Shown here: in pieces, positions 32,840-43,612 of the stretch
How positions within the stretch are numbered: the first letter of the stretch is position 1
Layout: each line of letters opens with the position of its first letter
Assembly: GCF_900070205.1 (NCBI RefSeq)
Contig: NZ_FAOO01000015.1
Location: 1 to 49,912, forward strand
DNA: 49,912 bases
Direction: 5' to 3'
From: Candidatus Thermokryptus mobilis
GTDB taxonomy: Bacteria > Bacteroidota > Ignavibacteria > Kryptoniales > Kryptoniaceae
Notes under the pieces: model-generated
The model's database searches: none
Told to the model about the DNA's origin: nothing
The model's input: only the letters and a program-made list of their open reading frames with translations
Program-made: the position numbers and the translations under genes

Positions 32840-34284
32840 TTATTGCCTTCAAAATTTCTTTCAATGAAATCCGAAACCCTTAAAATTGTCCCCTCGTCAA
32901 ATTGTCTCCCTATTATCTGCATGCCAATTGGCAATCCCTTGCTGTCAAACCCAACAGGAACATTTATCGCTGGAACACCAGCTAGATTGACTGAAACAGT
33001 GTAAATATCGGAAAGATACATTTGAAGCGGATCGTCAATCTTTTCACCAAGCTTGAAAGCCGTCGTCGGCGATGTCGGCGTTATTATGACATCCACCTTT
33101 TCAAATGCCCTATCAAAGTCCTCTTTTATCAATCGTCTCACCTTTTGTGCTTTACGATAATATGCCTCATAATATCCAGCCGATAAAACATAGGTTCCAA
33201 GCATTATCCTCCTTTTAACCTCAGCCCCAAAACCTTCGCTCCTTGACTTAACATACATCTCATATAAACTCTTAACACCCGAAGCTCTATATCCATATCT
33301 TGCCCCATCATAGCGAGCAAGATTTGAAGATGCCTCAGCGGTTACAAGTATATAATAAGTTGGGATATTGTATTCGGTATGTGGAAGAGAGATTTTTTCA
33401 ATTATAGCTCCATTCTCACTTAAAAAATCAATCCTTTTTTGAATCGCCTCCCTTACCTCATCATCAAGCCCCAAGGAAAAATACTCTTCTGGAACACCAA
33501 CTCTCAAACCCTTCACATCCAAGCCGATGAAGCTTAAATAATCAGGAACTGGAACATCTGCACAAGTTGAATCATTTTCATCACGCCCAGCTATAACCTG
33601 TAGGACAAGCGCTATATCTCTCGTTGAATTTGCCAGTGGTCCTATCGTATCAAAAGACGAAGCAAAAGCTACAAGTCCGAACCTTGAAACTCTCCCATAA
33701 GTCGGTTTAAGCCCGTAGACCCCACAAAACGAAGCCGGTTGCCTTATTGAACCACCCGTATCAGAGCCAAGAGCAGTCGTACAAAGCCCAACGGCAACCG
33801 CAACAGCACTACCACCGCTTGAACCCCCGGGAACTCGCGTCTCATCAAATGGATTCAATGTAGGACCAAAATAAGAATTTTCAGTAGAAGAACCCATCGC
33901 AAACTCATCAAGATTCGTCTTCCCAATTATTATCGCATCTTCCTCTAAAAGACGCTCAATCACAGTGGCGTTGTAAAGCGAAATGAAATTCTCAAGTATC
34001 CTTGATGCACAAGTGCACCTTTCATCTTTGATGCAAATGTTGTCTTTAACCGCAATGACCATTCCAGCAAGTTTCCCAAATCTACCTTCTTTTATTTTCT
34101 TATCAATTTCAATCCCCCTTTCAATCGCTTTATCCTCAAAAACGCTTATAAAAGCGTTTAACCGCTCATAACTCCTTATTCTCTCTATATAACCTTTCAC
34201 AATGGATTCGCAAGTGAATTTCCCCGATAGAAGACCTTCCCTTATATCATCGTAAGTTAAAACATCAAACCTTTTATGTGTCAT
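32836..34284 (-). CDS. gatA: Asp/Glu-tRNA amidotransferase subunit A
   Basis: 482 residues. GatA hydrolyses glutamine or asparagine to supply ammonia for making Gln-tRNA or Asn-tRNA from the misacylated forms. The amidase-signature triad is present: Lys80 (AVKDN), Ser155 (VPGGSSGGSA) and Ser179 (GSDTGGSIRQPA). The GKTNLDEFAMGSSTENS stretch is typical of GatA. GatB and GatC genes are not in the window. It overlaps the tatB-like and restriction genes by 4 bp each. Confidence 0.96.
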   Translation of the reverse strand: MTHKRFDVLTYDDIREGLLSGKFTCESIVKGYIERIRSYERLNAFISVFEDKAIERGIEIDKKIKEGRFGKLAGMVIAVKDNICIKDERCTCASRILENFISLYNATVIERLLEEDAIIIGKTNLDEFAMGSSTENSYFGPTLNPFDETRVPGGSSGGSAVAVAVGLCTTALGSDTGGSIRQPASFCGVYGLKPTYGRVSRFGLVAFASSFDTIGPLANSTRDIALVLQVIAGRDENDSTCADVPVPDYLSFIGLDVKGLRVGVPEEYFSLGLDDEVREAIQKRIDFLSENGAIIEKISLPHTEYNIPTYYILVTAEASSNLARYDGARYGYRASGVKSLYEMYVKSRSEGFGAEVKRRIMLGTYVLSAGYYEAYYRKAQKVRRLIKEDFDRAFEKVDVIITPTSPTTAFKLGEKIDDPLQMYLSDIYTVSVNLAGVPAINVPVGFDSKGLPIGMQIIGRQFDEGTILRVSDFIERNFEGNK

Positions 34285-34688
34285 TTCCTCTTTGATTTTG
34301 TTTTCACCCTTCCTGAGGATTTCTTCACCTCTTTCATCATCCTGGATTTCTTTCGGGATTTGTCCAACCGAACATCCTTTTCCTCAAAACCCAAATTAAC
34401 ACTTTCAACTTTTCTTTCATTTAAATTCTCATCCTTTGAAAACTTTAAATCGTCAAGATCTTTTGGCGCTTCAATCTTGGGTTGCTCACTCACCGAGGAT
34501 ATCTCACCATCAATGTCAATCCCCGTCACACTTTGAATTTCACTTTGAACATCCTGCATTGCCTTCCTAAACTCACGGATTGCCCTTCCTAAGCTTCTCG
34601 CTATATCAGGTATTTTCTTCGGTCCAAAGAAAATCAATATGAAAAGAGCTATTACAAGAAGTTCCCCAAATCCAATGTTATCAAACAT
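34281..34688 (-). CDS. TatB-like twin-arginine translocase subunit
   Basis: 135 residues. A single N-terminal membrane helix with ELLVIALFILIFFGPKKIPD is followed by an amphipathic helix (SLGRAIREFRKAMQDV). The long tail is rich in Lys and Glu and ends in a basic run. The Glu at position 9 and the FGP hinge suit a TatA/B family member; the length suits TatB. It lies 15 bp after tatA, and overlaps gatA by 4 bp. No tatC is in the window. Confidence 0.85.
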   Translation of the reverse strand: MFDNIGFGELLVIALFILIFFGPKKIPDIARSLGRAIREFRKAMQDVQSEIQSVTGIDIDGEISSVSEQPKIEAPKDLDDLKFSKDENLNERKVESVNLGFEEKDVRLDKSRKKSRMMKEVKKSSGRVKTKSKRK

Positions 34689-34703
34689 ACAAACACCTCC
34701 AAA

Positions 34704-34907
34704 CTAAGCTTGATCTTTCTTTTCCGTCTTCTGCTCAATTTCCTTCGGTTTCTCGTCCTGAGGTTGTTCTTCTTCACGAAGCGCTTTTTTGAACTCCTTT
34801 ATCCCCGAACCAAGCCCACGAGCAAGCTCCGGGAGACGCCTTCCACCGAAAAGTATCAACAACACAATCAAAATTAACAATAACTCTTGCCACCCAAGCC
34901 CAAACAT
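34704..34907 (-). CDS. tatA: Sec-independent translocase protein TatA
   Basis: 67 residues from ATG 34907, chosen for the AAAGGTG site upstream and because the protein family starts at MFGLGWQE; a further in-frame ATG at 34937 adds ten unrelated residues. The membrane helix ELLLILIVLLILFGG and hinge RRLPELARGLG are followed by the amphipathic SGIKEFKKALREEE and a short charged tail. TatA forms the translocation pore. It lies 16 bp after purQ. Confidence 0.92.
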   Translation of the reverse strand: MFGLGWQELLLILIVLLILFGGRRLPELARGLGSGIKEFKKALREEEQPQDEKPKEIEQKTEKKDQA

Positions 34908-34923
34908 TTCAATCACCTTTGAT

Positions 34924-35658
34924 TTATTTTTGTTCAATAAGAAATTTTCTGACGAAATTTAAAGAATAAATCAAAGAATTAAAAATTTTCGCGCCATCAG
35001 TGCAACCAAGCGCGGGATCTGAACACCTCTCGGGATGAGGCATCATCCCAAGAATATTTCCCCCCTCATTTATCACCCCCGCTATGTTGAAAACAGAACC
35101 GTTTGGATTTGACGCTTCATCAACATTGCCATTTTTATCACAATATCTGAAAACGATGCGATCCCCCTTTATTAACTCATCAAGCGTTTCATCATCAACA
35201 TAATAATTCCCGTCACCGTGAGCAATTGGAATTTTTAAGACATCCCCCTTTTTACAAAGTGAGGTAAAAATCGTTTCATTGTTCTCAACCTTGATATAAA
35301 CATTTTTACAAATAAAACGCAGTGATTTATTCCTCAAAAAAGCCCCTGGCAAAAGTCCCGCCTCAACCAAAATTTGAAACCCATTGCATATCCCGATAAC
35401 AACCCCGCCTTCATTTGCAAACCTAACGACATCCTTCATCACAGGAGAAAACCTCGCGATAGCCCCAGGTCTTAAGTAATCCCCATATGAAAATCCACCC
35501 GGCAAAACCACAACATCAACATCACCAACGGAATCATCCTTGTGCCAAATGAATTTAACATCCTGCTTAAAAATTTCGCTTAAAACATAATAAACATCAT
35601 GGTCGCAATTTGAACCCGGAAAGACCACAACACCGAATTTAAATTTTCCTTCCAACAT
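34924..35658 (-). CDS. purQ: Phosphoribosylformylglycinamidine synthase subunit I
   Basis: 244 residues from ATG 35658 (an in-frame TTG lies at 35667). PurQ is the glutaminase subunit of the fourth purine-synthesis step. The class I amidotransferase nucleophile is Cys91 in [20 protein letters not shown], with [15 protein letters not shown] earlier and MMPHPERC at the end supplying His and Glu. PurS and PurL genes are not nearby, so the pathway is scattered. It lies between nadB and tatA in the train. Confidence 0.94.
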   Translation of the reverse strand: MLEGKFKFGVVVFPGSNCDHDVYYVLSEIFKQDVKFIWHKDDSVGDVDVVVLPGGFSYGDYLRPGAIARFSPVMKDVVRFANEGGVVIGICNGFQILVEAGLLPGAFLRNKSLRFICKNVYIKVENNETIFTSLCKKGDVLKIPIAHGDGNYYVDDETLDELIKGDRIVFRYCDKNGNVDEASNPNGSVFNIAGVINEGGNILGMMPHPERCSDPALGCTDGAKIFNSLIYSLNFVRKFLIEQK

Positions 35659-35677
35659 TAGACCCAAAAGTTAAATT

Positions 35678-37291
35678 TTAAATCTTTATATCCTGAATTA
35701 TTGTATCTTTAAGCCAATTCTTGTCGTCGCGCTCGGGATAATCGGTCGTAAAATGAAGACCGCGACTTTCCTTTCTCATTAAAGCAGAACGAATGATTAA
35801 AAGCGCCACAATGGCAAGATTTCTTAATTCAAGTATTTCAGCGGTCACCTTTGTCTTCTTGTAAAATTCCTCAATTTCATCAGCTATAAGTTCAATTCTT
35901 CTTTTTGCTCGTTCAAGTCGCAAAGTTGATCTGACAATTCCGACATAATCCCACATCAATTGCTGTATCTCTCTTTTATCGTGCGAAATCAAAACCCATT
36001 CCTCAGTGTTAAAAATCCCAGTGTCAATCCAATCTGGTATGTTCGGAAATTTAAAGAAATTTTCCCTGACGAATTTTACGGAGTCAATTGCAGCTCTTTC
36101 AGAGAAAACAAGTGCTTCAAGCAAAGAATTGCTCGCAAGACGATTCGCACCATGAACCCCGGTCATAGCAACCTCCCCAGCTGCATACAGACCAACTATT
36201 GAAGTCCTGCCCCAAAGGTCAGTGACAACACCACCGCAAGAGTAATGTGCAGCTGGAACAACAGGAATTGGCTCCCTTGTGATGTCAATTTTAAATTCAA
36301 GACACTTTTCATAAATGTGTGGAAACCTATCCTTCACACTATCCGGATTTAAATGTGTCAAATCAAGATAAACATATTCATCGCCTGATTTTTTAAGTTC
36401 CGCATCAATTGCCCTTGCAACTATATCCCTTGGTGCAAGCGAACCACGCGGGTCATATTTTTTCATAAAGTCCTCACCTTGCTTTGTCCTCAATATTCCA
36501 CCAAACCCGCGGACCGCCTCCGAGATCAAAAATACCGGCGAACCCGAATTGTAAAGCGTTGTCGGGTGAAATTGTATAAACTCCATATTCCCAATTTTTG
36601 CCCCCGCCCGATAAGCCATAGCAACACCATCACCAGTTGCGATCAACGGATTTGTCGTATGAAGATATACCTGCCCAAGTCCGCCGGTTGCAAGCAAAGT
36701 CACCTTTGAGAGAAACTTCTTGACCTCTCCCGTTTTTGAATCAAGCGCATAAACACCCCAACAATGTATATTGTCAATCTTCTTGCTCTTATCAATTCCA
36801 ACCAAATGATGCTCCGTTATCAAATCAATCGCAACATGATGCTCAAAAATTTTAACATTTGGATGACTTGCGACTTTTTCAAGAAGAGCTCTTTCAATTT
36901 CACGCCCGGTTAAATCCTTTGCGTGAACAATTCTTCGCCTTGAATGCCCCCCTTCCATCCCGAGATCAAGCCGACCATTTTGCGTCCTCGTGAATTCAAC
37001 CCCTATTTTCATCAATTCCTCAACCTTTCTCGGACCCTCACGAACCATCAACTCAACCGCCTCCCTTTTACAAAGCCCAGCCCCAGCATTTAAAGTATCC
37101 TGAATGTGAAGCTCGTAAGAATCATCCGGTGAAAAAACCGACGCAATCCCCCCCTGTGCATAATTCGTGTTTGATTCGGCTTTCTCCTTCTTCGTGATTA
37201 TAGCAACCTGACCATAATCAGCAACTTTCAACGCATAAAACAAACCCGCAATTCCACTTCCTATAACAAGGAAATCAGAAACTATCTCCAT
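35678..37291 (-). CDS. nadB: L-aspartate oxidase
   Basis: 537 residues. NadB oxidises L-aspartate to iminoaspartate with FAD, the first step of de novo NAD synthesis. The FAD motif GSGIAG (11-16) starts [31 protein letters not shown] (43-53), [16 protein letters not shown] and [20 protein letters not shown] follow. This is the flavoprotein subfamily shared with succinate dehydrogenase flavoprotein, but the QGGIA pattern and pathway context favour NadB. It lies 5 bp from nadC. Confidence 0.94.
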   Translation of the reverse strand: MEIVSDFLVIGSGIAGLFYALKVADYGQVAIITKKEKAESNTNYAQGGIASVFSPDDSYELHIQDTLNAGAGLCKREAVELMVREGPRKVEELMKIGVEFTRTQNGRLDLGMEGGHSRRRIVHAKDLTGREIERALLEKVASHPNVKIFEHHVAIDLITEHHLVGIDKSKKIDNIHCWGVYALDSKTGEVKKFLSKVTLLATGGLGQVYLHTTNPLIATGDGVAMAYRAGAKIGNMEFIQFHPTTLYNSGSPVFLISEAVRGFGGILRTKQGEDFMKKYDPRGSLAPRDIVARAIDAELKKSGDEYVYLDLTHLNPDSVKDRFPHIYEKCLEFKIDITREPIPVVPAAHYSCGGVVTDLWGRTSIVGLYAAGEVAMTGVHGANRLASNSLLEALVFSERAAIDSVKFVRENFFKFPNIPDWIDTGIFNTEEWVLISHDKREIQQLMWDYVGIVRSTLRLERAKRRIELIADEIEEFYKKTKVTAEILELRNLAIVALLIIRSALMRKESRGLHFTTDYPERDDKNWLKDTIIQDIKI

Positions 37292-37296
37292 AATGA

Positions 37297-38157
37297 TTAA
37301 ACTTTTATTTCAAGTGAAATATCAAGCGCCCTAACAGAATGAGTCAACATCCCAACCGATATGTAATCAACCCCCGTCTCAGCAACTTCACGGACATTTT
37401 CAAGCGTGATCCCACCGGATGCTTCAACTTCAAACCTTTCACCTATCAAATCAACAGCCCTTTTCAAATCATCAATGTTGAAATTATCAAGCAAAATTCT
37501 ATCAACACCCCCAACCTTTAAAATTTTTTCAACATCTTCAACGCTTTGTGCCTCAACCTCTATCTTTAAATCAAGGTTTTTCTCCTTTATGAACCTCAAA
37601 CATCTTTCAATTGCCTTCTCAACACCGCCAGCGATCGCTATATGATTATCCTTTATCAAAATCATATCATACAATCCAAATCTATGATTTACCCCACCAC
37701 CTATTTCCACCGCAAGTTTATCAATTAAACGAAGCCCCGGGGCTGTTTTCCTTGTATCAGTGATCTTAGCCTTCGTTCCTTCAACTGCCTTTACAAACTT
37801 TCTCGTCAAAGTCGCAATTCCACTCATCCTCTGCAAAAAATTCAAAGCGGTCCTTTCAACAGTTAAAATACTTCTGACATCCCCTTTTACAATTCCAATT
37901 ATATCTCCTTTTTTAACTTCATCCCCATCGGAAAGAAAAGGAATAAAATTTAAACTCGGATCAAGCGCCCTAAAAACAAACCACACAACATCAATTCCAG
38001 CAACAACCCCTTCATCCTTTGAAACGAACTCAGCCTCTGCTTCAATCCCCTCATCACCTATAACAGCCATCGTCGTCACATCACCAGAACCAATGTCTTC
38101 AACAAGAGCTCTCTCAACAATTTCAATTATTTTCTCCTCAAGATGAAAATTTCCCAT
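37297..38157 (-). CDS. nadC: Nicotinate-nucleotide pyrophosphorylase (carboxylating)
   Basis: 286 residues from ATG 38157; the alternative ATG at 38181 gives 294 residues. NadC turns quinolinate and PRPP into nicotinate mononucleotide. Motifs seen are [70 protein letters not shown] and [15 protein letters not shown]. The start overlaps the Trm112-like gene by 20 bp (44 bp for the longer form). With NadA (19659-20603) and NadB it completes the de novo route to NaMN. Confidence 0.95.
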   Translation of the reverse strand: MGNFHLEEKIIEIVERALVEDIGSGDVTTMAVIGDEGIEAEAEFVSKDEGVVAGIDVVWFVFRALDPSLNFIPFLSDGDEVKKGDIIGIVKGDVRSILTVERTALNFLQRMSGIATLTRKFVKAVEGTKAKITDTRKTAPGLRLIDKLAVEIGGGVNHRFGLYDMILIKDNHIAIAGGVEKAIERCLRFIKEKNLDLKIEVEAQSVEDVEKILKVGGVDRILLDNFNIDDLKRAVDLIGERFEVEASGGITLENVREVAETGVDYISVGMLTHSVRALDISLEIKV

Positions 38158-38329
38158 CGTGATACCATCTCTCACTTTCATCCTGCGGTTTTAAAATTAA
38201 CAACCCATCCCTTATTTCATAAACCCTTCCACATTTCTCACATAGAACCGATTCTGTCTCTTCACTATACTTTAAATCACCCTTACATTTCGGGCAAGCA
38301 AGTATTTCAAGAAGTTTCTTGTCAAACAT
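38138..38329 (-). CDS. Trm112-family small zinc protein
   Basis: 63 residues. LLEILACPKCKGDLKYSEE and LCEKCGRVYEIRDGLLIL give two CxxC pairs, as in UPF0434/Trm112 proteins. In eukaryotes and archaea Trm112 activates several methyltransferases; bacterial members are mostly uncharacterised. The stop codon lies inside the nadC reading frame. It follows the thioesterase gene by 3 bp. Confidence 0.88.
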   Translation of the reverse strand: MFDKKLLEILACPKCKGDLKYSEETESVLCEKCGRVYEIRDGLLILKPQDESERWYHDGKFSS

Positions 38330-38332
38330 GGC

Positions 38333-38764
38333 TTAACACCTCTTATTTTTACACGATTTGAAATTTTCAATGACGAAATTCATAAAGACCTCTGGCGGTT
38401 TCACCGGCTTATATGTCTTCGCATCAAGAAAAACATGCTCGGTATAACCCTCCGCTACCAACTCGTCATCAACATCGCGATAAACTTCATATTCAAGACG
38501 AAATTTCAAATTTGGGATTTCCTTCATAAATGTCTCAATCCTTAAAAGGTCATCGTAATAAGCTGGTTTTTTAAACCTTGCAAACGCTTCAAGGACTGGG
38601 ATCAAATAACCCATCCTCTCAATTTCACTATAAGGCAAACCATAATCCCTTAAAAGCTCGGTCCTCGCCCATTCAAAATACTCAAAAAACTTGGCGTGAT
38701 AAACAAACCTCATTTGATCCGTATCTGAATATCTAACCCTGATTTTATAAATGTGCTTTATCAT
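38333..38764 (-). CDS. Acyl-CoA thioesterase, YbgC/FadM type
   Basis: 143 residues, the hot-dog fold. The family signature is [22 protein letters not shown], including the catalytic Asp in YSDTDQM, then WARTELLRD. It hydrolyses acyl-CoA thioesters; chain length is not predictable. It overlaps accA by 4 bp upstream, suggesting a link to fatty-acid metabolism. Confidence 0.86.
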   Translation of the reverse strand: MIKHIYKIRVRYSDTDQMRFVYHAKFFEYFEWARTELLRDYGLPYSEIERMGYLIPVLEAFARFKKPAYYDDLLRIETFMKEIPNLKFRLEYEVYRDVDDELVAEGYTEHVFLDAKTYKPVKPPEVFMNFVIENFKSCKNKRC

Positions 38765-39717
38765 TCTTCCCAGAACCCCATTTTTCTATATTTTTGAATC
38801 CTCATCTCAACAAGTTTTTTCGGTTTTATCTTTGAAAGTTCTTCAATTTCCTCAATCAAAATCTCTTTTAAAATCCTTGCAGCTTCTTTATGGTCACGAT
38901 GTGCCCCACCGACTGGCTCAGGAACGATCCTATCAATTACACCAAGATTTATTAAATCCTGCGCTGTTAATTTCAACTGCTCAGCCGCTTGCTCTTTATA
39001 GTCCCAACTCCTCCAAAGGATACTTGAACACGACTCCGGTGCTATAACCGAATACCAAGCATGCTCAAGCATAAGAACCCTGTCACCAACACCAATGCCA
39101 AGTGCCCCTCCACTTGCGCCCTCTCCTATTATAACGACAATTATCGGAACCTCCAACCTAGACATCTCAAACAAATTCCTCGCTATTGCTTCCGCCTGAC
39201 CTCTTTCCTCTGCTCCGATGCCAGGATATGCCCCCGGCGTATCAATCAAAGTTATCACTGGCTTACCGAACTTTTCAGCAAGCTTCATCAAACGCATCGC
39301 CTTCCTGTATCCCTCGGGATGGGGCATCCCAAAATTTCTATAAAGATTTGACTTCGTGTCCCTACCCTTTTGTGTCCCTATCACCATAACAGTCCTGCTC
39401 TCAAGCCTTGCAAAACCACCTATCATCGCTTTATCATCACCAAAACATCTATCACCATGCAACTCAATAAAATCACTCATCATAAGATAAATGTAATCCA
39501 AAGGATAAGGTCTATCAGGATGCCTTGCTATTTGAACCTTCTGCCAACGAGTTAAATTTGAATAGATGTTCCTTTTCAACTCTTCAACTTTACTCTCAAG
39601 CTTTTTTATCTCCTCACTCAAATCAACACCACCACTGTTTGCAAATTTACGCATCTCCTCAATCTTTTGCTCAAGCTCAATTATCGGCTTCTCAAAATCA
39701 AGAACAAACTTTGACAT
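38761..39717 (-). CDS. accA: Acetyl-CoA carboxylase carboxyltransferase alpha subunit
   Basis: 318 residues, full length. AccA with AccD transfers CO2 from biotin to acetyl-CoA. Seen are [53 protein letters not shown] and [19 protein letters not shown]. AccD, AccB and AccC genes are not in the window. It sits between the fusion glycosyltransferase (1-bp gap) and the thioesterase. Confidence 0.96.
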   Translation of the reverse strand: MSKFVLDFEKPIIELEQKIEEMRKFANSGGVDLSEEIKKLESKVEELKRNIYSNLTRWQKVQIARHPDRPYPLDYIYLMMSDFIELHGDRCFGDDKAMIGGFARLESRTVMVIGTQKGRDTKSNLYRNFGMPHPEGYRKAMRLMKLAEKFGKPVITLIDTPGAYPGIGAEERGQAEAIARNLFEMSRLEVPIIVVIIGEGASGGALGIGVGDRVLMLEHAWYSVIAPESCSSILWRSWDYKEQAAEQLKLTAQDLINLGVIDRIVPEPVGGAHRDHKEAARILKEILIEEIEELSKIKPKKLVEMRIQKYRKMGFWEE

Positions 39718-39718
39718 A

Positions 39719-41716
39719 TCACTTCTTCGCTTTGTTTGAAATTAATTTTAAAAAAGCCCTGATTAAAATCTCAATGTCAAGCGCAAGCGACTGATTCCGA
39801 GCGTAAAAGATATTAAGTCGCTCAATCTCATCGTGGGATAAATTTTCGGAATCTTGGATTTGCACAATCCCAGTCAAACCTTTCTTCCCAAGGAAAACCT
39901 CACCATCGGGAGAATCAAGCGGACGACCAACCAAGCTCAAATTTCCTTTCAAAACCTTCGGCAAAAGCAAAATTTTCTCGCCGAAATCGCCAACACCTGC
40001 ACCAAAAATTTTTTTAAAATATACCAAAGGATACACAAAAATCAAAAGCGGAAGTGAAAAAATAATATCAAAGACCCTCTTTGAAAAACGATTCAAAAAC
40101 TTGTTTATGTTATAATCAATGTCAAGAACTGGAATGTCATCAAGCGAATCAACACTCCCTTTGCTTAAAATTAAATCCGACCCCAAAAGAGCCAACTTGA
40201 AATTAACGCTTCTATCTTTCACCCGTCCTATTATTGAAAGGATGTCAAAATAAGAAATCTCACCGCTGACAAATATGACATCATCAATTTTCTTCTCACG
40301 GATTATCCTCTCAACCATTGAAATCCCACCTATAACTTCAACACCATCAACCCTTTGCCCAACATTTTTCATATCAAGTTCAACTATCCCTACAATCTTG
40401 ACATTTTCACCCGTTTTCCCCTTCAACTTCCTTATCAGCATCCTCGCATTTTCTCCCGAACCAACAACTATCACCCTCCTTGCATCAATCCTTACATTTA
40501 TAAAAGGAATCCTACCGAAAACCCTCACGATAAACCTCCACCCGGGGAGAAAAATAGAATTAAATAAAGTCATCGCAAGAAAAATCATCCTGCTGAAAGC
40601 ATAATCCTTGAATAGAAAAGTCATCGTTGAAAGTATAAGCGAAGAAAACCAAACTGAAACCAATGTGTATCCAATTGAAAACTTTCTGTTAGTATAAACC
40701 CCAAACGAATAAAGCGTAAACAAAACTACAACTGGTGGGACAATCAAAACTTCTGGATAGGCATATTTCGGAAGGGCAAATATCGCACCAAACCTCAAAA
40801 ATTCGCCGATCAAAAACGAGAATATTACGAAAACGAAATCAACGAACATCTCCCAATAATTTTTAAAGACCTTGCCTAAAAAAGCAGCAAATCCCCTGAC
40901 AAAAATTCCAACTCTCAATATAACATTTAAAAGAGCGAACTCTTTGAAATGTTTCTTAACAAAAATTCTCATCGCATCGTAAAAAACCTTGACCTCGTCA
41001 ATATTACTTCTTTTTGTGCTCTCCCCTTTGAAGTGAATTATTTGAGTCGTCGGAACATAATAAATTTTCCAGCCGGCTTTTTTTATCCTGTAACACCAAT
41101 CAATATCCTCCCCATACATAAAAAAGTCCTCATCAAGCCCGCCAACCTTTTCATAAACTTCCCTTCTTATCATCATAAACGAACCACTCACAGCATCAAC
41201 CTCAACGATTTCATCAGGGTCAAGATATGTGAGGTTATACTGGGCGAAAATTTTACTCTTTGGGAAAACTCTCGCAAGCCCAACCATCTTCGTGAAAGCA
41301 ACCCATGGCGTTGGAAAACTCCTACGACAAGCAAGCTGAAGCGTCCCGTCCGGATTTAAAACTTTACATCCAACCATCCCACATTCGGGATGTGACTCAA
41401 GAAAAGAGATTAAAACCCTGAAAGTGTCCTCCTGAACAATCGTATCAGGATTTATTAGCAAAATATATTTTCCCTTTGCAAGTTTCAACGCTTGGTTGTT
41501 CGCTCTTGCGAAACCCACATTTTCCTTATTAACTATCAAATTAACCTCGGGAAACTTCTGCCTTACCATCTCAACGCTTCCATCCTCACTTGCGTTATCA
41601 ACGACAAATATCTCGGCATTAATCCCAACGGTTGCTTTCTTGATTGAATTTAAAGCGCTCTCAAGAAACTCCTTAACATTGTAGTTCACAATAATTATTG
41701 AAAGATCAACCCCCAT
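39719..41716 (-). CDS. GT2 glycosyltransferase fused to degenerate phosphoglycosyl transferase
   Basis: 665 residues. Residues about 4-240 are a GT2 glycosyltransferase ([37 protein letters not shown]) resembling rhamnosyltransferases. Residues about 285-400 hold several membrane helices. Residues about 411-530 are a Rossmann-like CoA-binding-type domain (VVGSGENA), as in the N-terminal half of WbaP/WcaJ-like enzymes. Residues about 545-660 resemble the phosphoglycosyl transferase core ([29 protein letters not shown]), but the RVG and FRSM segments are gone and the catalytic Asp-Glu of DEIPQ is Glu580-Lys581. It lies in the polysaccharide locus with an intact transferase at 43613-45007, and overlaps the Dol-P-Man synthase-like gene by 11 bp. 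The GT2 half is likely active, the PGT half likely not. Confidence 0.85.
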   Translation of the reverse strand: MGVDLSIIIVNYNVKEFLESALNSIKKATVGINAEIFVVDNASEDGSVEMVRQKFPEVNLIVNKENVGFARANNQALKLAKGKYILLINPDTIVQEDTFRVLISFLESHPECGMVGCKVLNPDGTLQLACRRSFPTPWVAFTKMVGLARVFPKSKIFAQYNLTYLDPDEIVEVDAVSGSFMMIRREVYEKVGGLDEDFFMYGEDIDWCYRIKKAGWKIYYVPTTQIIHFKGESTKRSNIDEVKVFYDAMRIFVKKHFKEFALLNVILRVGIFVRGFAAFLGKVFKNYWEMFVDFVFVIFSFLIGEFLRFGAIFALPKYAYPEVLIVPPVVVLFTLYSFGVYTNRKFSIGYTLVSVWFSSLILSTMTFLFKDYAFSRMIFLAMTLFNSIFLPGWRFIVRVFGRIPFINVRIDARRVIVVGSGENARMLIRKLKGKTGENVKIVGIVELDMKNVGQRVDGVEVIGGISMVERIIREKKIDDVIFVSGEISYFDILSIIGRVKDRSVNFKLALLGSDLILSKGSVDSLDDIPVLDIDYNINKFLNRFSKRVFDIIFSLPLLIFVYPLVYFKKIFGAGVGDFGEKILLLPKVLKGNLSLVGRPLDSPDGEVFLGKKGLTGIVQIQDSENLSHDEIERLNIFYARNQSLALDIEILIRAFLKLISNKAKK

Positions 41717-42473
41717 CCCTCTTTCTCTTGAAGAGTTTTAAAAACCTTTCAGAAAACATAAGACGCAAAACCATAAAAGCAGCTTCAAAAACTATCTTCC
41801 TATTCATTTTTGAAACCCCAGACCTCCTCTCAACAAAAATTATCGGATGTTCTTTGATCCTCATCCCTTTGTAGTAGGACTTTACCGTAAACTCAATTTG
41901 AAAAGCGTACCCATTTGACTTGATTCTATCAAGTTTTATCTTTTCAAGCACCCTTTTAGAGATACATTTAAAACCACTTGTCAAATCCTTAACTGGAACG
42001 CCTGTAAAAGTCCTCGCATAAGCATTGGCAAAATAACTGAGCAAAACCCTACTCATTGGCCAGTTCATAACCGAAACACCATGCGAATATCTTGAACCAA
42101 TGACTATATCATAACTGTCAAGCGTTCCTTTAAGCAATTCAGGTATTTCCTTCGGGTCGTGTGAAAAATCGGCGTCCATCTGAAAAACATAATCGTAATC
42201 GTTCGCCAACGCAAATTTAAAACCCTCAACATATGCAGTCCCAAGCCCAAGCTTTCCGGGTCTTTGAATCAAATGAATCCTCCCAGAAAATTTCCCCTGC
42301 AATTCCTTCACAACTTCAACCGTTCCATCAGGTGAATTATCATCAACGACAAGAACATCAACCCGAGCATCAGCAAAGGACTTTATCTTCTCCTCCTGGC
42401 TTAAAACCTGTGGTATTAACTCCCTCACATTCTCAGCTTCATTATATGTCGGAATTATAACAAGGATTTTCAT
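41706..42473 (-). CDS. Polyprenol-phosphate mannosyl/glycosyltransferase (GT2, DPM1-like)
   Basis: 255 residues. ILVIIPTYNEAENVRELIP, VVDDNSPDGTVEVV, QMDADFSHDPKEI (metal-binding DAD), and SRVLLSYFANAYARTF match the dolichol-phosphate mannose synthase type. It moves a sugar from a nucleotide donor to a polyprenyl phosphate on the inner face of the membrane. There are no C-terminal membrane helices, as in the soluble class. The sugar is unknown. It lies 6 bp after the DegT-type gene. Confidence 0.88.
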   Translation of the reverse strand: MKILVIIPTYNEAENVRELIPQVLSQEEKIKSFADARVDVLVVDDNSPDGTVEVVKELQGKFSGRIHLIQRPGKLGLGTAYVEGFKFALANDYDYVFQMDADFSHDPKEIPELLKGTLDSYDIVIGSRYSHGVSVMNWPMSRVLLSYFANAYARTFTGVPVKDLTSGFKCISKRVLEKIKLDRIKSNGYAFQIEFTVKSYYKGMRIKEHPIIFVERRSGVSKMNRKIVFEAAFMVLRLMFSERFLKLFKRKRDGG

Positions 42474-42479
42474 CGGGTG

Positions 42480-43592
42480 TCAATTTTTACTTTTGAAAAA
42501 ATCAACGATACTTTCAACTACATAATCAATCTCATCATCCCTTAACTCGGGAAACATCGGCAAAGATAGCACCTCCCGTGAGCATTTTTCAGCGATAGGG
42601 AAGTCACCCTCTTTATAACCAAAATAAGAAAACGCCTTTTGAAGATGAAGCGGGATCGGGTAATGAACCGCTGTTTGAATCCCTCTCCCCCTCAAAAATT
42701 CAATCAACTCATCCCTTCTGTTTGTCCTTATAGTGTATTGATGATAAATATGCTTATTATACGGCTCAGCGTAAGGAGTAACAATTGAATCAATGTCCTT
42801 TAACGCATTTGAATATCTATTTGCGATCTCAGATCTTCTCTCGTTCCACTCATCAACATATTTTAACTTCACAAGCAAGATCCCCGCCTGCAAAGTGTCA
42901 AGTCGGCTATTGACCCCAAGTAGCTCGTGGTGATATCTCATCCTTGACCCGTGGACGCGAATCATCCTTATCTTCTCCGCTAAGTCATCATTATTAGTGA
43001 CCACCATACCAGCATCGCCAAAAGCACCGAGATTTTTCGTCGGGAAGAAACTAATGCAGGATATGTCGCCAAAAGTGCAAACCTTTCTGCCCTTGTACTC
43101 GGCTCCAAACGCCTGAGCCGAGTCCTCAATCACATAAAGATTGTATCTTCTGGCTATGTCAAGAATTTTCTCCATCTCTGCGGGCTGACCATAAAGGTGA
43201 ACTGGAATTATCGCCTTCGTCTTTTCAGTTATCCTCTCCTCAATAAGTTTTGGCTCTATGTTATATGTTCGCTCATCAATATCAACATAGACGGGCTTTC
43301 CGCCAAGTAGAACAACCGTTTCAGCTGTTGCCACAAATGTGAAAGGCGTCGTTATAACTTCATCCCCCGGCTTTAAACCAATAGCCATTAACGCAATTTG
43401 AAGAGCGTCCGTCCCGGAGGCAACACCTATAGCATGTTTAACACCAAGATACTGCGCAACTTTCTGCTCAAATTCCTTAACCTCCTCACCAAGTATAAAA
43501 TCACCCCTGCTCAAAACTTTTTGAATTACAGCATCAATTTCTTCTTTCAAATTCAGATACTGCCTCACCGGTGTGAAAATCGGTATCTCCAT
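42480..43592 (-). CDS. DegT/DnrJ/EryC1/StrS-type sugar aminotransferase
   Basis: 370 residues, PLP-dependent. Lys186 in SFFPTKNLGAFGDAGMV binds the cofactor. IGVASGTDALQIALMAIGLK and VIEDSAQAFGAEYKG are typical. The enzyme aminates a keto-sugar nucleotide for the polysaccharide. A dehydratase or epimerase to supply the keto-sugar is not in the window. It lies 20 bp after the phosphoglycosyl transferase gene. Confidence 0.93.
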   Translation of the reverse strand: MEIPIFTPVRQYLNLKEEIDAVIQKVLSRGDFILGEEVKEFEQKVAQYLGVKHAIGVASGTDALQIALMAIGLKPGDEVITTPFTFVATAETVVLLGGKPVYVDIDERTYNIEPKLIEERITEKTKAIIPVHLYGQPAEMEKILDIARRYNLYVIEDSAQAFGAEYKGRKVCTFGDISCISFFPTKNLGAFGDAGMVVTNNDDLAEKIRMIRVHGSRMRYHHELLGVNSRLDTLQAGILLVKLKYVDEWNERRSEIANRYSNALKDIDSIVTPYAEPYNKHIYHQYTIRTNRRDELIEFLRGRGIQTAVHYPIPLHLQKAFSYFGYKEGDFPIAEKCSREVLSLPMFPELRDDEIDYVVESIVDFFKSKN

Positions 43593-43612
43593 TTACTCTA
43601 CAAGTTTATGTT

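Noticed and set aside
39719-41716. Sequencing error as the cause of the shortened PGT domain
   Set aside because: The frame stays open, the catalytic residues are replaced rather than shifted, and the remaining motifs stay in one frame; a pure deletion or frameshift would be unlikely to keep all three.
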